40,781 nt of DNA, from contig JANWVO010000030.1 in NCBI GenBank assembly GCA_025056865.1, positions 1 to 40,781 of the forward strand, read 5' to 3'. Position numbers and translations under genes: made by a program. Positions within the stretch are counted from its first letter, which is position 1, and each line of letters starts with the position of its first letter. Of this stretch, positions 26,229 to 33,328 are shown piece after piece. A model generated the notes under the pieces. It was not told the origin of the DNA, searched no databases, and worked only from the letters and a program-made list of their open reading frames with translations. The DNA comes from Bryobacteraceae bacterium. Lineage in GTDB: Bacteria > Acidobacteriota > Terriglobia > Bryobacterales > Bryobacteraceae.

Positions 26229-26488
26229 CAGCCGTTGGTGGCGACGGTGGAGACGCGCAGCACGTCGTTCGGCCGCACGCCCTGCTCCGGCAGCGGCCGG
26301 CGGAAATCCAGCGCCACCCCGTTCCAGACCACCTGCGGCTCCCCCTCGCCCTGAAGCACGTCGCCGCGCTCGCGCAGGTCGTACAGGATTTCGTGCAGCA
26401 CGTCGTCGAGAATTTCGTGCTCGTCGATGTCGACGTTGTATTTCGTTTCCCCGTTGATGGTGTCGAAATACATCTGATATTTCGGCAT
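26228..26488 (-). CDS. Ubiquitin-like (beta-grasp) protein ending in Gly
   Basis: An 86-residue protein with the secondary-structure order of ubiquitin: two strands (YQMYFDT, TKYNVDI), a helix (residues about 25-41, DDVLHEILYDLRERG), then VVWNGVALDFRRPLPEQGVRPNDVLRVS. The last part parallels ubiquitin [20 protein letters not shown] and also the L-x-x-x-G(I/V)-x-x-x-D-x-L pattern of the YukD/EsaB type. The final residue is Gly86, in VATNG; no residues follow, so no processing protease would be needed before activation. A GGGGGAGG ribosome-binding sequence precedes the ATG. It sits between the RING-like and E2-like genes. Confidence 0.87.
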   Translation of the reverse strand: MPKYQMYFDTINGETKYNVDIDEHEILDDVLHEILYDLRERGDVLQGEGEPQVVWNGVALDFRRPLPEQGVRPNDVLRVSTVATNG

Positions 26489-26500
26489 GATTTCCTCCCC

Positions 26501-27199
26501 CTACTGAACGTCCACCAGGAATTTCCTGAGCGCGTCCGGCAGCGCCTGCACCCGCCAGCCGCAGCGGGCGCACAGGCCGTTGGCATCGTCCCAGCACTCG
26601 ATGCACTGCGGCCGGCCGCACCGCGGGCAGGCGCGCAGCTCGGCCTCCTCCGGGCCCGTCTGGCACACCTGGCATCGGCCTGCCGTCACGCCCGGCCCCA
26701 CATGGCGGTCCCACCACTGCCGGCTCGGCGGAAACAGCGGCACCGCGTTCTGCACGCAAAGCCGGCAGCGGATTTTTTCAAAATCCCAGCACCGCGTCTC
26801 GCAAACCTCCAGGTTGCACCGCGGGCACACAAACGAAATTCTCCCCGCCAGCCGGCAATTGCACAGCCCGCACCGGCGCGCGTCGCGGTTCTGCCACCAG
26901 ACCACCAATGCGGAAACAGCCGGCGCCAGCATCGGCGCCAGCCAGTACAGCCGGTCGAGCCGCGGCTGCGCCAGGCTCCACACCGCCACGCCGAGCGCGC
27001 CCGCCGCCAGCGGCGGAACCACCGCCAGCCAGGGATTCGGCAGCTCGGCTTCGAACGCACGCAGCAGGAACACCGACAGCCCGCCCACGGCCAGCGCCGA
27101 CGCCAGCGCGATGCCCGCTCCGCCCATGCATGCGAAAAACTGCACGAGCCACAGCAGGAACGTGGTCGCGGCGAATACCGTCATCGAGCGGGCGTTCAT
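26501..27199 (-). CDS. Four-TM protein with two tandem RING-like Cys8 modules
   Basis: A 232-residue protein. Residues 7-102 hold about four hydrophobic helices. Residues 110-148 and 176-213 each contain eight cysteines in matching spacing. Module 1 has Cys110, 113, 125, 128, 133, 137, 145, 148 and module 2 has 176, 179, 191, 194, 199, 202, 210, 213. Both read C-x2-C-x11-C-x2-C-x4-C-x(2-3)-C-x7-C-x2-C. That is the paired-zinc cross-brace order of RING and related binuclear treble-clef domains, here all Cys instead of the usual single or double His. The modules should face the cytoplasm, where the Ubl and E2 are. A role as E3 is plausible but not shown. ATG overlaps the E1-like stop by four bases. 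Confidence 0.85.
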   Translation of the reverse strand: MNARSMTVFAATTFLLWLVQFFACMGGAGIALASALAVGGLSVFLLRAFEAELPNPWLAVVPPLAAGALGVAVWSLAQPRLDRLYWLAPMLAPAVSALVVWWQNRDARRCGLCNCRLAGRISFVCPRCNLEVCETRCWDFEKIRCRLCVQNAVPLFPPSRQWWDRHVGPGVTAGRCQVCQTGPEEAELRACPRCGRPQCIECWDDANGLCARCGWRVQALPDALRKFLVDVQ

Positions 27200-28242
27200 G
27201 CGGGCTCCTCCCGTTTCCGTCCTTTCCGAATACTATACAGGTGATCCGGGGGCAAGCCCAGCTCGGGCGGCTGAAACCCCGCCAGCGGCTCCTCGTATGC
27301 CACGGCGCACCGCGTGTCCAGCTCGAGCAGGCGGCGGCTGCCGCACGCCGGGCAGGCGCCCTCGCGCCGCAGCTTCGCCGCCCTCTGCCGCGGGCTCCAC
27401 TCGCCGCCGCACTCCAGGCACCGCGCCCGCAGGCAGACCGCCCACTCCCAGCACGCTTCCTCGCCCTCGCGCAGCACTGCCCGGAAGGGCCCTTCCACCG
27501 GCACGAGCCGCCACTGCCCGCCCTCATGGAACGGGCAGGCTTCGTTCAGCGGCAGCCGGAGCTCTTCCAGCCGCAGCGGCGCATCGAGCCGGAATTCCAC
27601 GCTGCGCGCCTCGCGTTCCCCGCGCCGGATCCACTCCGCGGCAAAATGCACCTGCAACGCCGCCGTCATCGCTGCCAGAGTCGGCGTCGCCGTCCAGCCG
27701 CCCGGCTCCTCCGGCACGCGGCACGGATGCGCCGCGCTCGACCATGTCCGCAGCCACTCGCGCCGCCGCGCCGCCGTCAGGCGGCATCCGTGGCAGGCGC
27801 CTTCGCGGCCCGGATACCAGCTCACGCGTCCCCCCGCCCCGGCCGTGTCCATGCCGCCGTCGCACAAGGGCACGTCCAGCCGCGTGGCGATCCTCGCCAT
27901 CTCCAGCCGTGCCGACTCGCGGTCCACCCCGGCGAACAACGCGTGCCTTCCGGCCAGCTTCTGCCACCCCACATCGGCGACCTCGGCCGCCACAGCCAGC
28001 CATCGCGTGCGCGGAAACCACTCCTGCCCCACCTCTGCCAGCACCTCCGCCTTCGGACGCCCGCACGCTCCGCGCCTGCGGAACAGGGCGCACTTGGCGA
28101 GATTCGCTTCCTCCACGACGTCCGGATCCACCAGCAGCGCCTCGCCCACGCCCAGCAGCCCCAGCTCCCGTACCAGCTCATTGCCCAGCGCGCCCAGGCC
28201 AACCACGGCAACGCGCCAGCTCTCTGGCCGTTCGGCTCTCAT
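27196..28242 (-). CDS. E1/ThiF-like activating enzyme with C-terminal zinc ribbon
   Basis: A 348-residue Rossmann-fold protein of the ThiF/MoeB/E1 family, expected to adenylate a Ubl C-terminus. GLGALG (15-20) binds nucleotide; VDPDVVEEANLAK (38-50) gives the Asp41 and Asn47 of the family; Lys64 in GRPK aligns with the conserved MoeB Lys, and Asp107 in GVDRES with its Asp. A CHGC motif (150-153) could bind zinc. Cys174 in HPCRVPEEP, before the TPTLAAMTAALQ helix, sits at the MoeB-type conserved Cys and is the best thioester candidate. A C-terminal zinc ribbon uses Cys275, 278, 297 and 300. It is first in the operon and starts a long minus-strand run; no good promoter was found in the 166 bp before it. 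Confidence 0.88.
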   Translation of the reverse strand: MRAERPESWRVAVVGLGALGNELVRELGLLGVGEALLVDPDVVEEANLAKCALFRRRGACGRPKAEVLAEVGQEWFPRTRWLAVAAEVADVGWQKLAGRHALFAGVDRESARLEMARIATRLDVPLCDGGMDTAGAGGRVSWYPGREGACHGCRLTAARRREWLRTWSSAAHPCRVPEEPGGWTATPTLAAMTAALQVHFAAEWIRRGEREARSVEFRLDAPLRLEELRLPLNEACPFHEGGQWRLVPVEGPFRAVLREGEEACWEWAVCLRARCLECGGEWSPRQRAAKLRREGACPACGSRRLLELDTRCAVAYEEPLAGFQPPELGLPPDHLYSIRKGRKREEPA

Positions 28243-28319
28243 GGGCGCTGTCCTGTTCTACCGGGCAGGCGCCGGTTCTGCATCACCGACACCGAATCTT
28301 GGAATTTCATTTAAGTCCC

Positions 28320-28348
28320 TTCACCCTTGCGTCCTCCTCGTGTATCAT
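28320..28348 (+). promoter_or_regulatory. Candidate promoter for the secreted-protein operon
   Basis: TTCACC and TATCAT are separated by 17 bp, matching the sigma-70 consensus at four and five of six positions. It lies in the 166-bp intergenic region facing the first plus-strand gene. The GTATCATAC core is nearly palindromic; on the minus strand a corresponding promoter towards the E1-like gene was not convincing. Confidence 0.45.
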
Positions 28349-28408
28349 ACGGGAGATTCGTGAAAATGGGCTTCCGCGTTCCTCGGGCGGCAGCTCGCGG
28401 AGGACGTC

Positions 28409-29023
28409 ATGTCTGGGTTCTGTTCAGGGTTGAGGGTGCAGGTTGTGGCCTGTGGAATGGCGCTGCTGCTCGTTTGTCCGGCTGCGCCGGCGCGCGCGGT
28501 GCAGCAGCCGGAAGGCGGCCTGCGGATCACAATCGTCGAGGGCGACGAAGCCATCTTCAATGTGCGCCAGCGCGTGGCCCGCGAAGCGATCATTCAGGTG
28601 GAAGATGAGAACCGGCGCCCGGTGGCCGGAGCGCTCGTCACGCTCACCGCGCCCCGCGACGGCGCCAGCGCCATCTTCAGCAACGGCCTGAACAACATCA
28701 CTCTCACCACGGACGACGCCGGCCGGGTCGTGGTCCGCGGCATCCGGCCCAACAGCGTGCAGGGCAGGTTCTCCATCCGTGTCACCGCGGTCAAGGAAGG
28801 GTTGCGGGGCATGACCCAGATCAACGTCACCAACGCCGCTGTCGCCGCCGCTGCGGCGGGAGCCACCGCGAAGATCATCACCTTCCTGGCGATCGTCGGT
28901 GCCGGAGCCGCCGCCGGAGCCGTCGCCGCCACCCGCAACGGAGGCGGGACCGGCCCGGCGGCGGCAGCGCCTCCCGCCACCACCATCACCCCAGGCACGC
29001 CCACCGTGGGGCCGCCCCGCTGA
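28409..29023 (+). CDS. Secreted beta-domain protein 1 (carboxypeptidase-regulatory-like), duplicated
   Basis: A 204-residue protein with a signal peptide (about 1-30, cleavage near ARA) and a beta-sandwich of the carboxypeptidase-regulatory type (about 38-140): IQVEDENRRPVAGALVTLTAPRDG and TTDDAGRVVVRGIRPN. A hydrophobic helix follows (about 155-175) and a Pro/Thr/Ala tail. The fold usually acts as a passive adhesive or stalk domain. It is a close paralogue of the gene at 32513. A GGAGGACGTC ribosome-binding sequence precedes the ATG. It starts the plus-strand operon opposite the E1-like gene. Function unknown. Confidence 0.8.
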   Translation: MSGFCSGLRVQVVACGMALLLVCPAAPARAVQQPEGGLRITIVEGDEAIFNVRQRVAREAIIQVEDENRRPVAGALVTLTAPRDGASAIFSNGLNNITLTTDDAGRVVVRGIRPNSVQGRFSIRVTAVKEGLRGMTQINVTNAAVAAAAAGATAKIITFLAIVGAGAAAGAVAATRNGGGTGPAAAAPPATTITPGTPTVGPPR

Positions 29024-29047
29024 CAGCCCGCCTCAGGAGGAGACGTC

Positions 29048-29971
29048 ATGAAAATCCCCGTCCTGTTCATCTGCTGCGCGGCGCACGTCCTCGCGCAGAC
29101 GGCAGCCGTGCCCCGTCTCGGCTGGGCGCTTGGCCCGCAGCCGGGCCGCGTCCATGAAGTGATCGGAGTCGCCGGAGCGGCCCAGCTCGGCCCGCCGCTC
29201 GAGCTGGGCGATGTCCGCCTGCTGGCCCTCCGCCCCGGTTCCGGCCTCGCTCTTCTCGTGCGCTCTGACGGCGCGTCCGGCCTGCTGCGTCTTGTGCCCG
29301 GAGAGCAGGTAGCGGCCTGGGAGCCGCTCGAAAACGCCCTTCCGCAAGCCGGAATCGCCGTCTGGAGTCCGCTGGGCCGCGCACTCGTTCTGGCCTCGGC
29401 CGAATCGGGCCGTCTCCAGGTCTGGCAGTTCACGCCCGACAATGCCCGCCTGCTCTGCGAGCTCCCTCTGGCCGTCTCGCGCGCCGCGGTCAGCGATGCA
29501 GGCGACGTCCTCGCGGAAATGGATGGAATCCTTTACCACGTCAGCCCGGATGGCTCGATGGCCGTCGTCAGCCAGCGGCCTGCCGTTGCATTCACCTTCC
29601 TGGCTGGAAGCGGACGCTACGCCTGGCTCGAAGACGGCCTGCTCCGCCTGGAAGGAGGCGGCGAGCCGCCGGCGGCGCTGGAACTGGAAAGCGGCGGCGA
29701 TCGCCCGGTGTTGCTCTTCAGCGCCCGCGGCCTGCCGCTGGCCAGCGTCCAGCCCCATTCCGGGGCTTCGCGCATCGTCGCATGGGATGAGAAGGCCCGC
29801 CCGCTCGGCCAGTGGGATCTCCCGGCTGTCGTTTCGCAGGTGGCCCCCGCCGGGGCCGATGGCGCCGTGCAGCTCATCTCCGGCGGCGGCCCCGTCTGGA
29901 TGGCCTCGCTGGCGGCCTCTTCCACGCGCGTCTTCTTCGTGCCCGGACTTCCGCAGGAGGAGCAGCAATGA
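29048..29971 (+). CDS. Secreted propeller-like protein of unknown function
   Basis: A 307-residue protein with a signal peptide (1-16, ending LAQ). It has repeated beta-strand units of about 40 residues, such as AGIAVWSPLGRALVLASAES, AVSDAGDVLAEMDGILYHVSPDG and GRYAWLEDGLLRLEGGG, suggesting a beta-propeller, though no WD or NHL signature is clear. It follows the duplicated beta-domain gene by 24 bp with a GGAGGAG ribosome-binding sequence, and overlaps the next gene by four bases (ATGA). It is probably periplasmic or surface bound and may work with the Ig-repeat protein encoded next. Confidence 0.75.
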   Translation: MKIPVLFICCAAHVLAQTAAVPRLGWALGPQPGRVHEVIGVAGAAQLGPPLELGDVRLLALRPGSGLALLVRSDGASGLLRLVPGEQVAAWEPLENALPQAGIAVWSPLGRALVLASAESGRLQVWQFTPDNARLLCELPLAVSRAAVSDAGDVLAEMDGILYHVSPDGSMAVVSQRPAVAFTFLAGSGRYAWLEDGLLRLEGGGEPPAALELESGGDRPVLLFSARGLPLASVQPHSGASRIVAWDEKARPLGQWDLPAVVSQVAPAGADGAVQLISGGGPVWMASLAASSTRVFFVPGLPQEEQQ

Positions 29972-32346
29972 AACGCTTCGCCTTCGCCGCCGCGCTGCTG
30001 CTGATGGCCATCGCGGGCCGGCTTCCCGCGCAGGCTCAGCCGCAGATCATTCCGAACGCCTCCTTCTTTCAGGCTTTCACCGGCCAGCCTTTCAGCGTGT
30101 CTTTCTCCGTGCAGAACCCGCCCACCGGCGGAACCCCCACTCCGTGGTCCATCGTCTCGGGCACGCTTCCTGCCGGTCTCTCCTTCAGTCCTTCCGGAGT
30201 CCTTTCGGGCACGCCTTCCACGCCGCAGGTAACCACCTTCACGGTCTCGATCACCTACAACTTCTTCTCCGCAACGGCCGCGCTGCCTCCATTGGTGCTC
30301 ACCCGCACTTACCAGTTCAACGTCGACAACGAGCTTCGCATCTTGACCCCCACGCCGCTGCCTGCCGCCACGGCAGGCACGCCCGTCGCCTTCGTCATCA
30401 CCTCCTCTCTGCCAGCCACGTGGGGCTTCGAGACGAGCGATCTGCCGCCCAGCATCCAGGTCAACCTGACCAACAACTCGACCACGATGTCCATCACCGG
30501 CGTGTTCCCCTCCGTGTTCTTTCCCACCACCTACTCCATTGACCTCTACGCGTTCGGCGGCACCTTCATCCCCCAGTCTGCGAACAGGCTTTTCACCGTC
30601 ACCGTGAATCCGGCGCCCACGCTGTCCCCGCCGGCCTCCCTCGCCGCCGCCGGAGCGTTTTACTCCAGCACGATGGTTGTTTCCGGAGGGACCCCGCCCT
30701 TCACGTTCAGCATCCTTTCCGGTTCGCTCCCGCCGGGACTCTCGCTCAACTCCTCCACGGGCAACATTTCCGGAACGCCCTCCGCAGCCGGCCAGTATGG
30801 CTTCACCGCCAGGGTCACGGACGCCAACGGAGCCACCGCCTCCGGGCAGTTCTCCATCAACGTCGCGCCCCCGCCCCTTTCCATCACAACTACCTCGCTG
30901 CCGAATGGAATGGTCGGCAGGCCCTACAGCGTCACGCTGGCCGCTTCGGGTGGCTCTCCTCCCTACAGTTGGAGCGTCACTTCCGGGTCCCTGCCTCCGG
31001 GGCTTTCGCTCGGCTCAGGCGGAACACTCTCCGGCCAGCCTTCCACGCCGGGCCTTTTCACATTCACTCTCACCGTCGCCGACTCGGCCCAGGGCAGCGT
31101 CTCCCGCTCCTTCACCGTGCGCGTCCACGACACGCTCCGGATCCTCACGTCCCTTCTGCCGGACGCAACCGTGGGCCTCCCCTTCTCCGCGCCCATCGAT
31201 GCCACGGGCGGAGTTCCGTCTTACTCCTTCTCGCTGGCCGGCGGCGCGTTGCCTGCCGGTGTCTCGCTGTCCTCGGGCGGCCTGCTCTCCGGTTCTCCCA
31301 CCGCCGAAGGCGACTTCCTGTTCCGCGTTCGCGTCACCGATGGGGATGGCTTCTCCGCAGACCGGGATCTTGCGCTCAAAGTCCACCCCAGGCCCGCCAT
31401 CCTCACGCAGGCGCTGCCGGAGGGCAGGCTCGGCGACGCCTACAGCGCCACCCTGATCGGACGCGGCCGCGCGCCGCTGTCCTGGACCATCACCTCCGGC
31501 TCGCTCCCTGCGGGGCTCACTCTGGATGCGCAGACCGGCGTCCTCTCCGGCGTCCCCTCCCAGCCAGGCGACTTCACCTTCCAGGTCACGCTGGCTGATG
31601 CCAACCAGCCGCCCCTGTCCGACCTCCGGAGCTTCACCCTCCGCATCGCGCTCCCGCCTCTGCCCAGCCTGCTGCTGACGCTGCCGGGCGATACCGTCCC
31701 GCCCGCCACCCAGCCCTCGTTCGGAATTCAGCTCGAACGCCCCTTCCCCGTCGACCTGAACGGCACGGTCACGCTCTCCTTCACCCCGGACGGCGATCTT
31801 CCACCGGACCCGGCCATCCGATTCGCCAACGGCGGCTCGTCGGTCAACTTCACCCTCCCCGCCGGACAGACCGGGGCCATCCCTGCTGCCGGCAGCCTGT
31901 TCGCCTTCCAGACGGGCACCACTGCCGGAACCATCACGCTCCGCGTCACGCTCCGGCTCGGCTCCACCGTGCTCGACCCGGATCCGGCGCTGGTCCGCAC
32001 CATCCGCATTCCGCCCTCGGGGCCCGTCATCACCAGCGTCGTCATTGTGAGAACGCCGGCTGGCTTTGAAGCCCGCGTGACCGGCTACTCCAACATCCGC
32101 CAGATCACCGGCGCCACGTTCCGCTTCAATCCCTCGCCAGGCAGCTCGCTGACCACCTCGGAATTTAGCGTGCCAGTGGCCTCCGTCTTCCAGGCATGGT
32201 TCGGCAGCGCCGAGTCCCGCCAGTACGGGGGACAGTTCCTCCTCGTGGTGCCATTCACCGTCCAGGGCAGCTTCGGCAGCCTGCTCTCGCTTCAGGTGAC
32301 GCTGTCCAACAGCGCCGGTTCGGGGTCGGGCGTCGCCTTCTTCTGA
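29968..32346 (+). CDS. Secreted multi-domain putative-Ig repeat protein
   Basis: A 792-residue secreted protein with a signal peptide (1-23). At least five, perhaps six, units of about 80-90 residues run from about residue 30 to 560. Each carries the putative-Ig (He_PIG) core S-G-S-L-P-x-G-L-x-L then G-x-L-S-G-x-P-x-x-x-G-x-(F/Y)-x-F-x-(V/A)-x-(V/L)-x-D. Unit 2 is degenerate. The last 230 residues are a different beta-rich domain. The start at 29968 overlaps the previous stop by four bases and gives a proper signal peptide; a longer in-frame start upstream lies inside the previous gene and was not used. Such cadherin-like stalk proteins are common in Acidobacteriota; an adhesive role is inferred. 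Confidence 0.88.
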   Translation: MKRFAFAAALLLMAIAGRLPAQAQPQIIPNASFFQAFTGQPFSVSFSVQNPPTGGTPTPWSIVSGTLPAGLSFSPSGVLSGTPSTPQVTTFTVSITYNFFSATAALPPLVLTRTYQFNVDNELRILTPTPLPAATAGTPVAFVITSSLPATWGFETSDLPPSIQVNLTNNSTTMSITGVFPSVFFPTTYSIDLYAFGGTFIPQSANRLFTVTVNPAPTLSPPASLAAAGAFYSSTMVVSGGTPPFTFSILSGSLPPGLSLNSSTGNISGTPSAAGQYGFTARVTDANGATASGQFSINVAPPPLSITTTSLPNGMVGRPYSVTLAASGGSPPYSWSVTSGSLPPGLSLGSGGTLSGQPSTPGLFTFTLTVADSAQGSVSRSFTVRVHDTLRILTSLLPDATVGLPFSAPIDATGGVPSYSFSLAGGALPAGVSLSSGGLLSGSPTAEGDFLFRVRVTDGDGFSADRDLALKVHPRPAILTQALPEGRLGDAYSATLIGRGRAPLSWTITSGSLPAGLTLDAQTGVLSGVPSQPGDFTFQVTLADANQPPLSDLRSFTLRIALPPLPSLLLTLPGDTVPPATQPSFGIQLERPFPVDLNGTVTLSFTPDGDLPPDPAIRFANGGSSVNFTLPAGQTGAIPAAGSLFAFQTGTTAGTITLRVTLRLGSTVLDPDPALVRTIRIPPSGPVITSVVIVRTPAGFEARVTGYSNIRQITGATFRFNPSPGSSLTTSEFSVPVASVFQAWFGSAESRQYGGQFLLVVPFTVQGSFGSLLSLQVTLSNSAGSGSGVAFF

Positions 32347-32512
32347 GGCGCTGCCGCGCGGGCGGCTCCCGTCCCGGGCTGTCGCAGGCTGCCGCCAAAA
32401 AAAAGCCCCCGATTCCGTTAACAGGGCAGGAAGCGCCGCCGGCGCGCTGGCGCGTGCGCCGCTCTGCCCGTCGCTTCCCCATGGAACTTCGCCCGGGAGG
32501 TCTGATCTGCCC

Positions 32513-33097
32513 ATGCGGGAATTGTCGTCTGCGAAAAGCTGCCTGTCCCTGTTCGTCTCCGTCTGGCTCGTCCTCCAGCCTGCCGCGGCCCGTCCTGCGG
32601 CCCTCGAGGAGCAGGAGCGGCTGCGGATAGTCATCGTCGAAGGGGACCAGGCCCTCTTCAACGTGCGCCAGCGCGTCGCGCGGGAAGCCATCATCCAGGT
32701 GGAGGACGAAAACCGCAGGCCCGTCGCCGGAGCGCTCCTCACGCTGACCGCCCCGCGCGAGGGCGCCAGCGTCGTCTTCGCCAACGGGCTCAACAACGTC
32801 ACGCTCGCCACTGACGAAATGGGCCGGGCTGTGGTCCGTGGCATCCGGCCCAACCAGGTGCAGGGCAGCTTCCGCATCCGCATCACCGCCGTCAAGGATG
32901 GCATGAAGGGGTCGGCCGAGATGCAGGTCTCCAATGCCGCTGTCGCCGCCGGCAGCAACGCCGTCTCCGCGAAATTCCTCACGATTCTCGCCGCCGCCGG
33001 GGCTGCGGCGGCGGGCATCGCCTTGGCGGCGCGCACCGGGGATGGCCCGCAGTCATCGCCCGCCATCCCGACAACGCCCGGCTCCGGCCGCCGCTGA
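32513..33097 (+). CDS. Secreted beta-domain protein 2, paralogue of the gene at 28409
   Basis: A 194-residue protein with a signal peptide (about 1-27) and the same beta-sandwich as the gene at 28409: FNVRQRVAREAIIQVEDENR and PVAGALLTLTAPREGAS are nearly identical, and the matching DNA is also alike (about 28519-28860 against 32621-32950). A hydrophobic helix (about 155-178) and a short Ser/Pro tail follow. The signal peptide and tail differ from copy 1, so divergence is confined to the ends. It lies 166 bp after the Ig-repeat gene; that gap has no other coding signal. The duplication is recent or maintained by gene conversion. Confidence 0.8.
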   Translation: MRELSSAKSCLSLFVSVWLVLQPAAARPAALEEQERLRIVIVEGDQALFNVRQRVAREAIIQVEDENRRPVAGALLTLTAPREGASVVFANGLNNVTLATDEMGRAVVRGIRPNQVQGSFRIRITAVKDGMKGSAEMQVSNAAVAAGSNAVSAKFLTILAAAGAAAAGIALAARTGDGPQSSPAIPTTPGSGRR

Positions 33098-33328
33098 GGT
33101 CCGCAGCCGGCTGCGCCCGCCCGGCCAGACCTCGCCCCCGTCCGCCGCAGCGTGCGCGCTTTTCCTGCTACGCCCGGGCGCCCCTTCCGGCGGCACTGCC
33201 CCGGTTGTCCGCATAATGGTTCTGAAAGGCAGTGCGGACCCGCGCCAGACCCGCGCCTCCGGGCCGGACGGCCGCGAGTCGGTGAAACGGATCCGCCGGG
33301 AGGCACATCTGGCTTAGGGAGGGGATTC

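Noticed and set aside
26229-26759. In-frame upstream extension of the E2-like gene
   Set aside because: The extension lies in the RING-like and Ubl genes in another frame; the ATG at 26228 overlaps the Ubl stop and starts a good E2 N-terminus.
32397-32412. A-rich run and C-rich run after the Ig-repeat gene
   Set aside because: No strong stem can be built beside the A tract on either strand, so a terminator is not supported.
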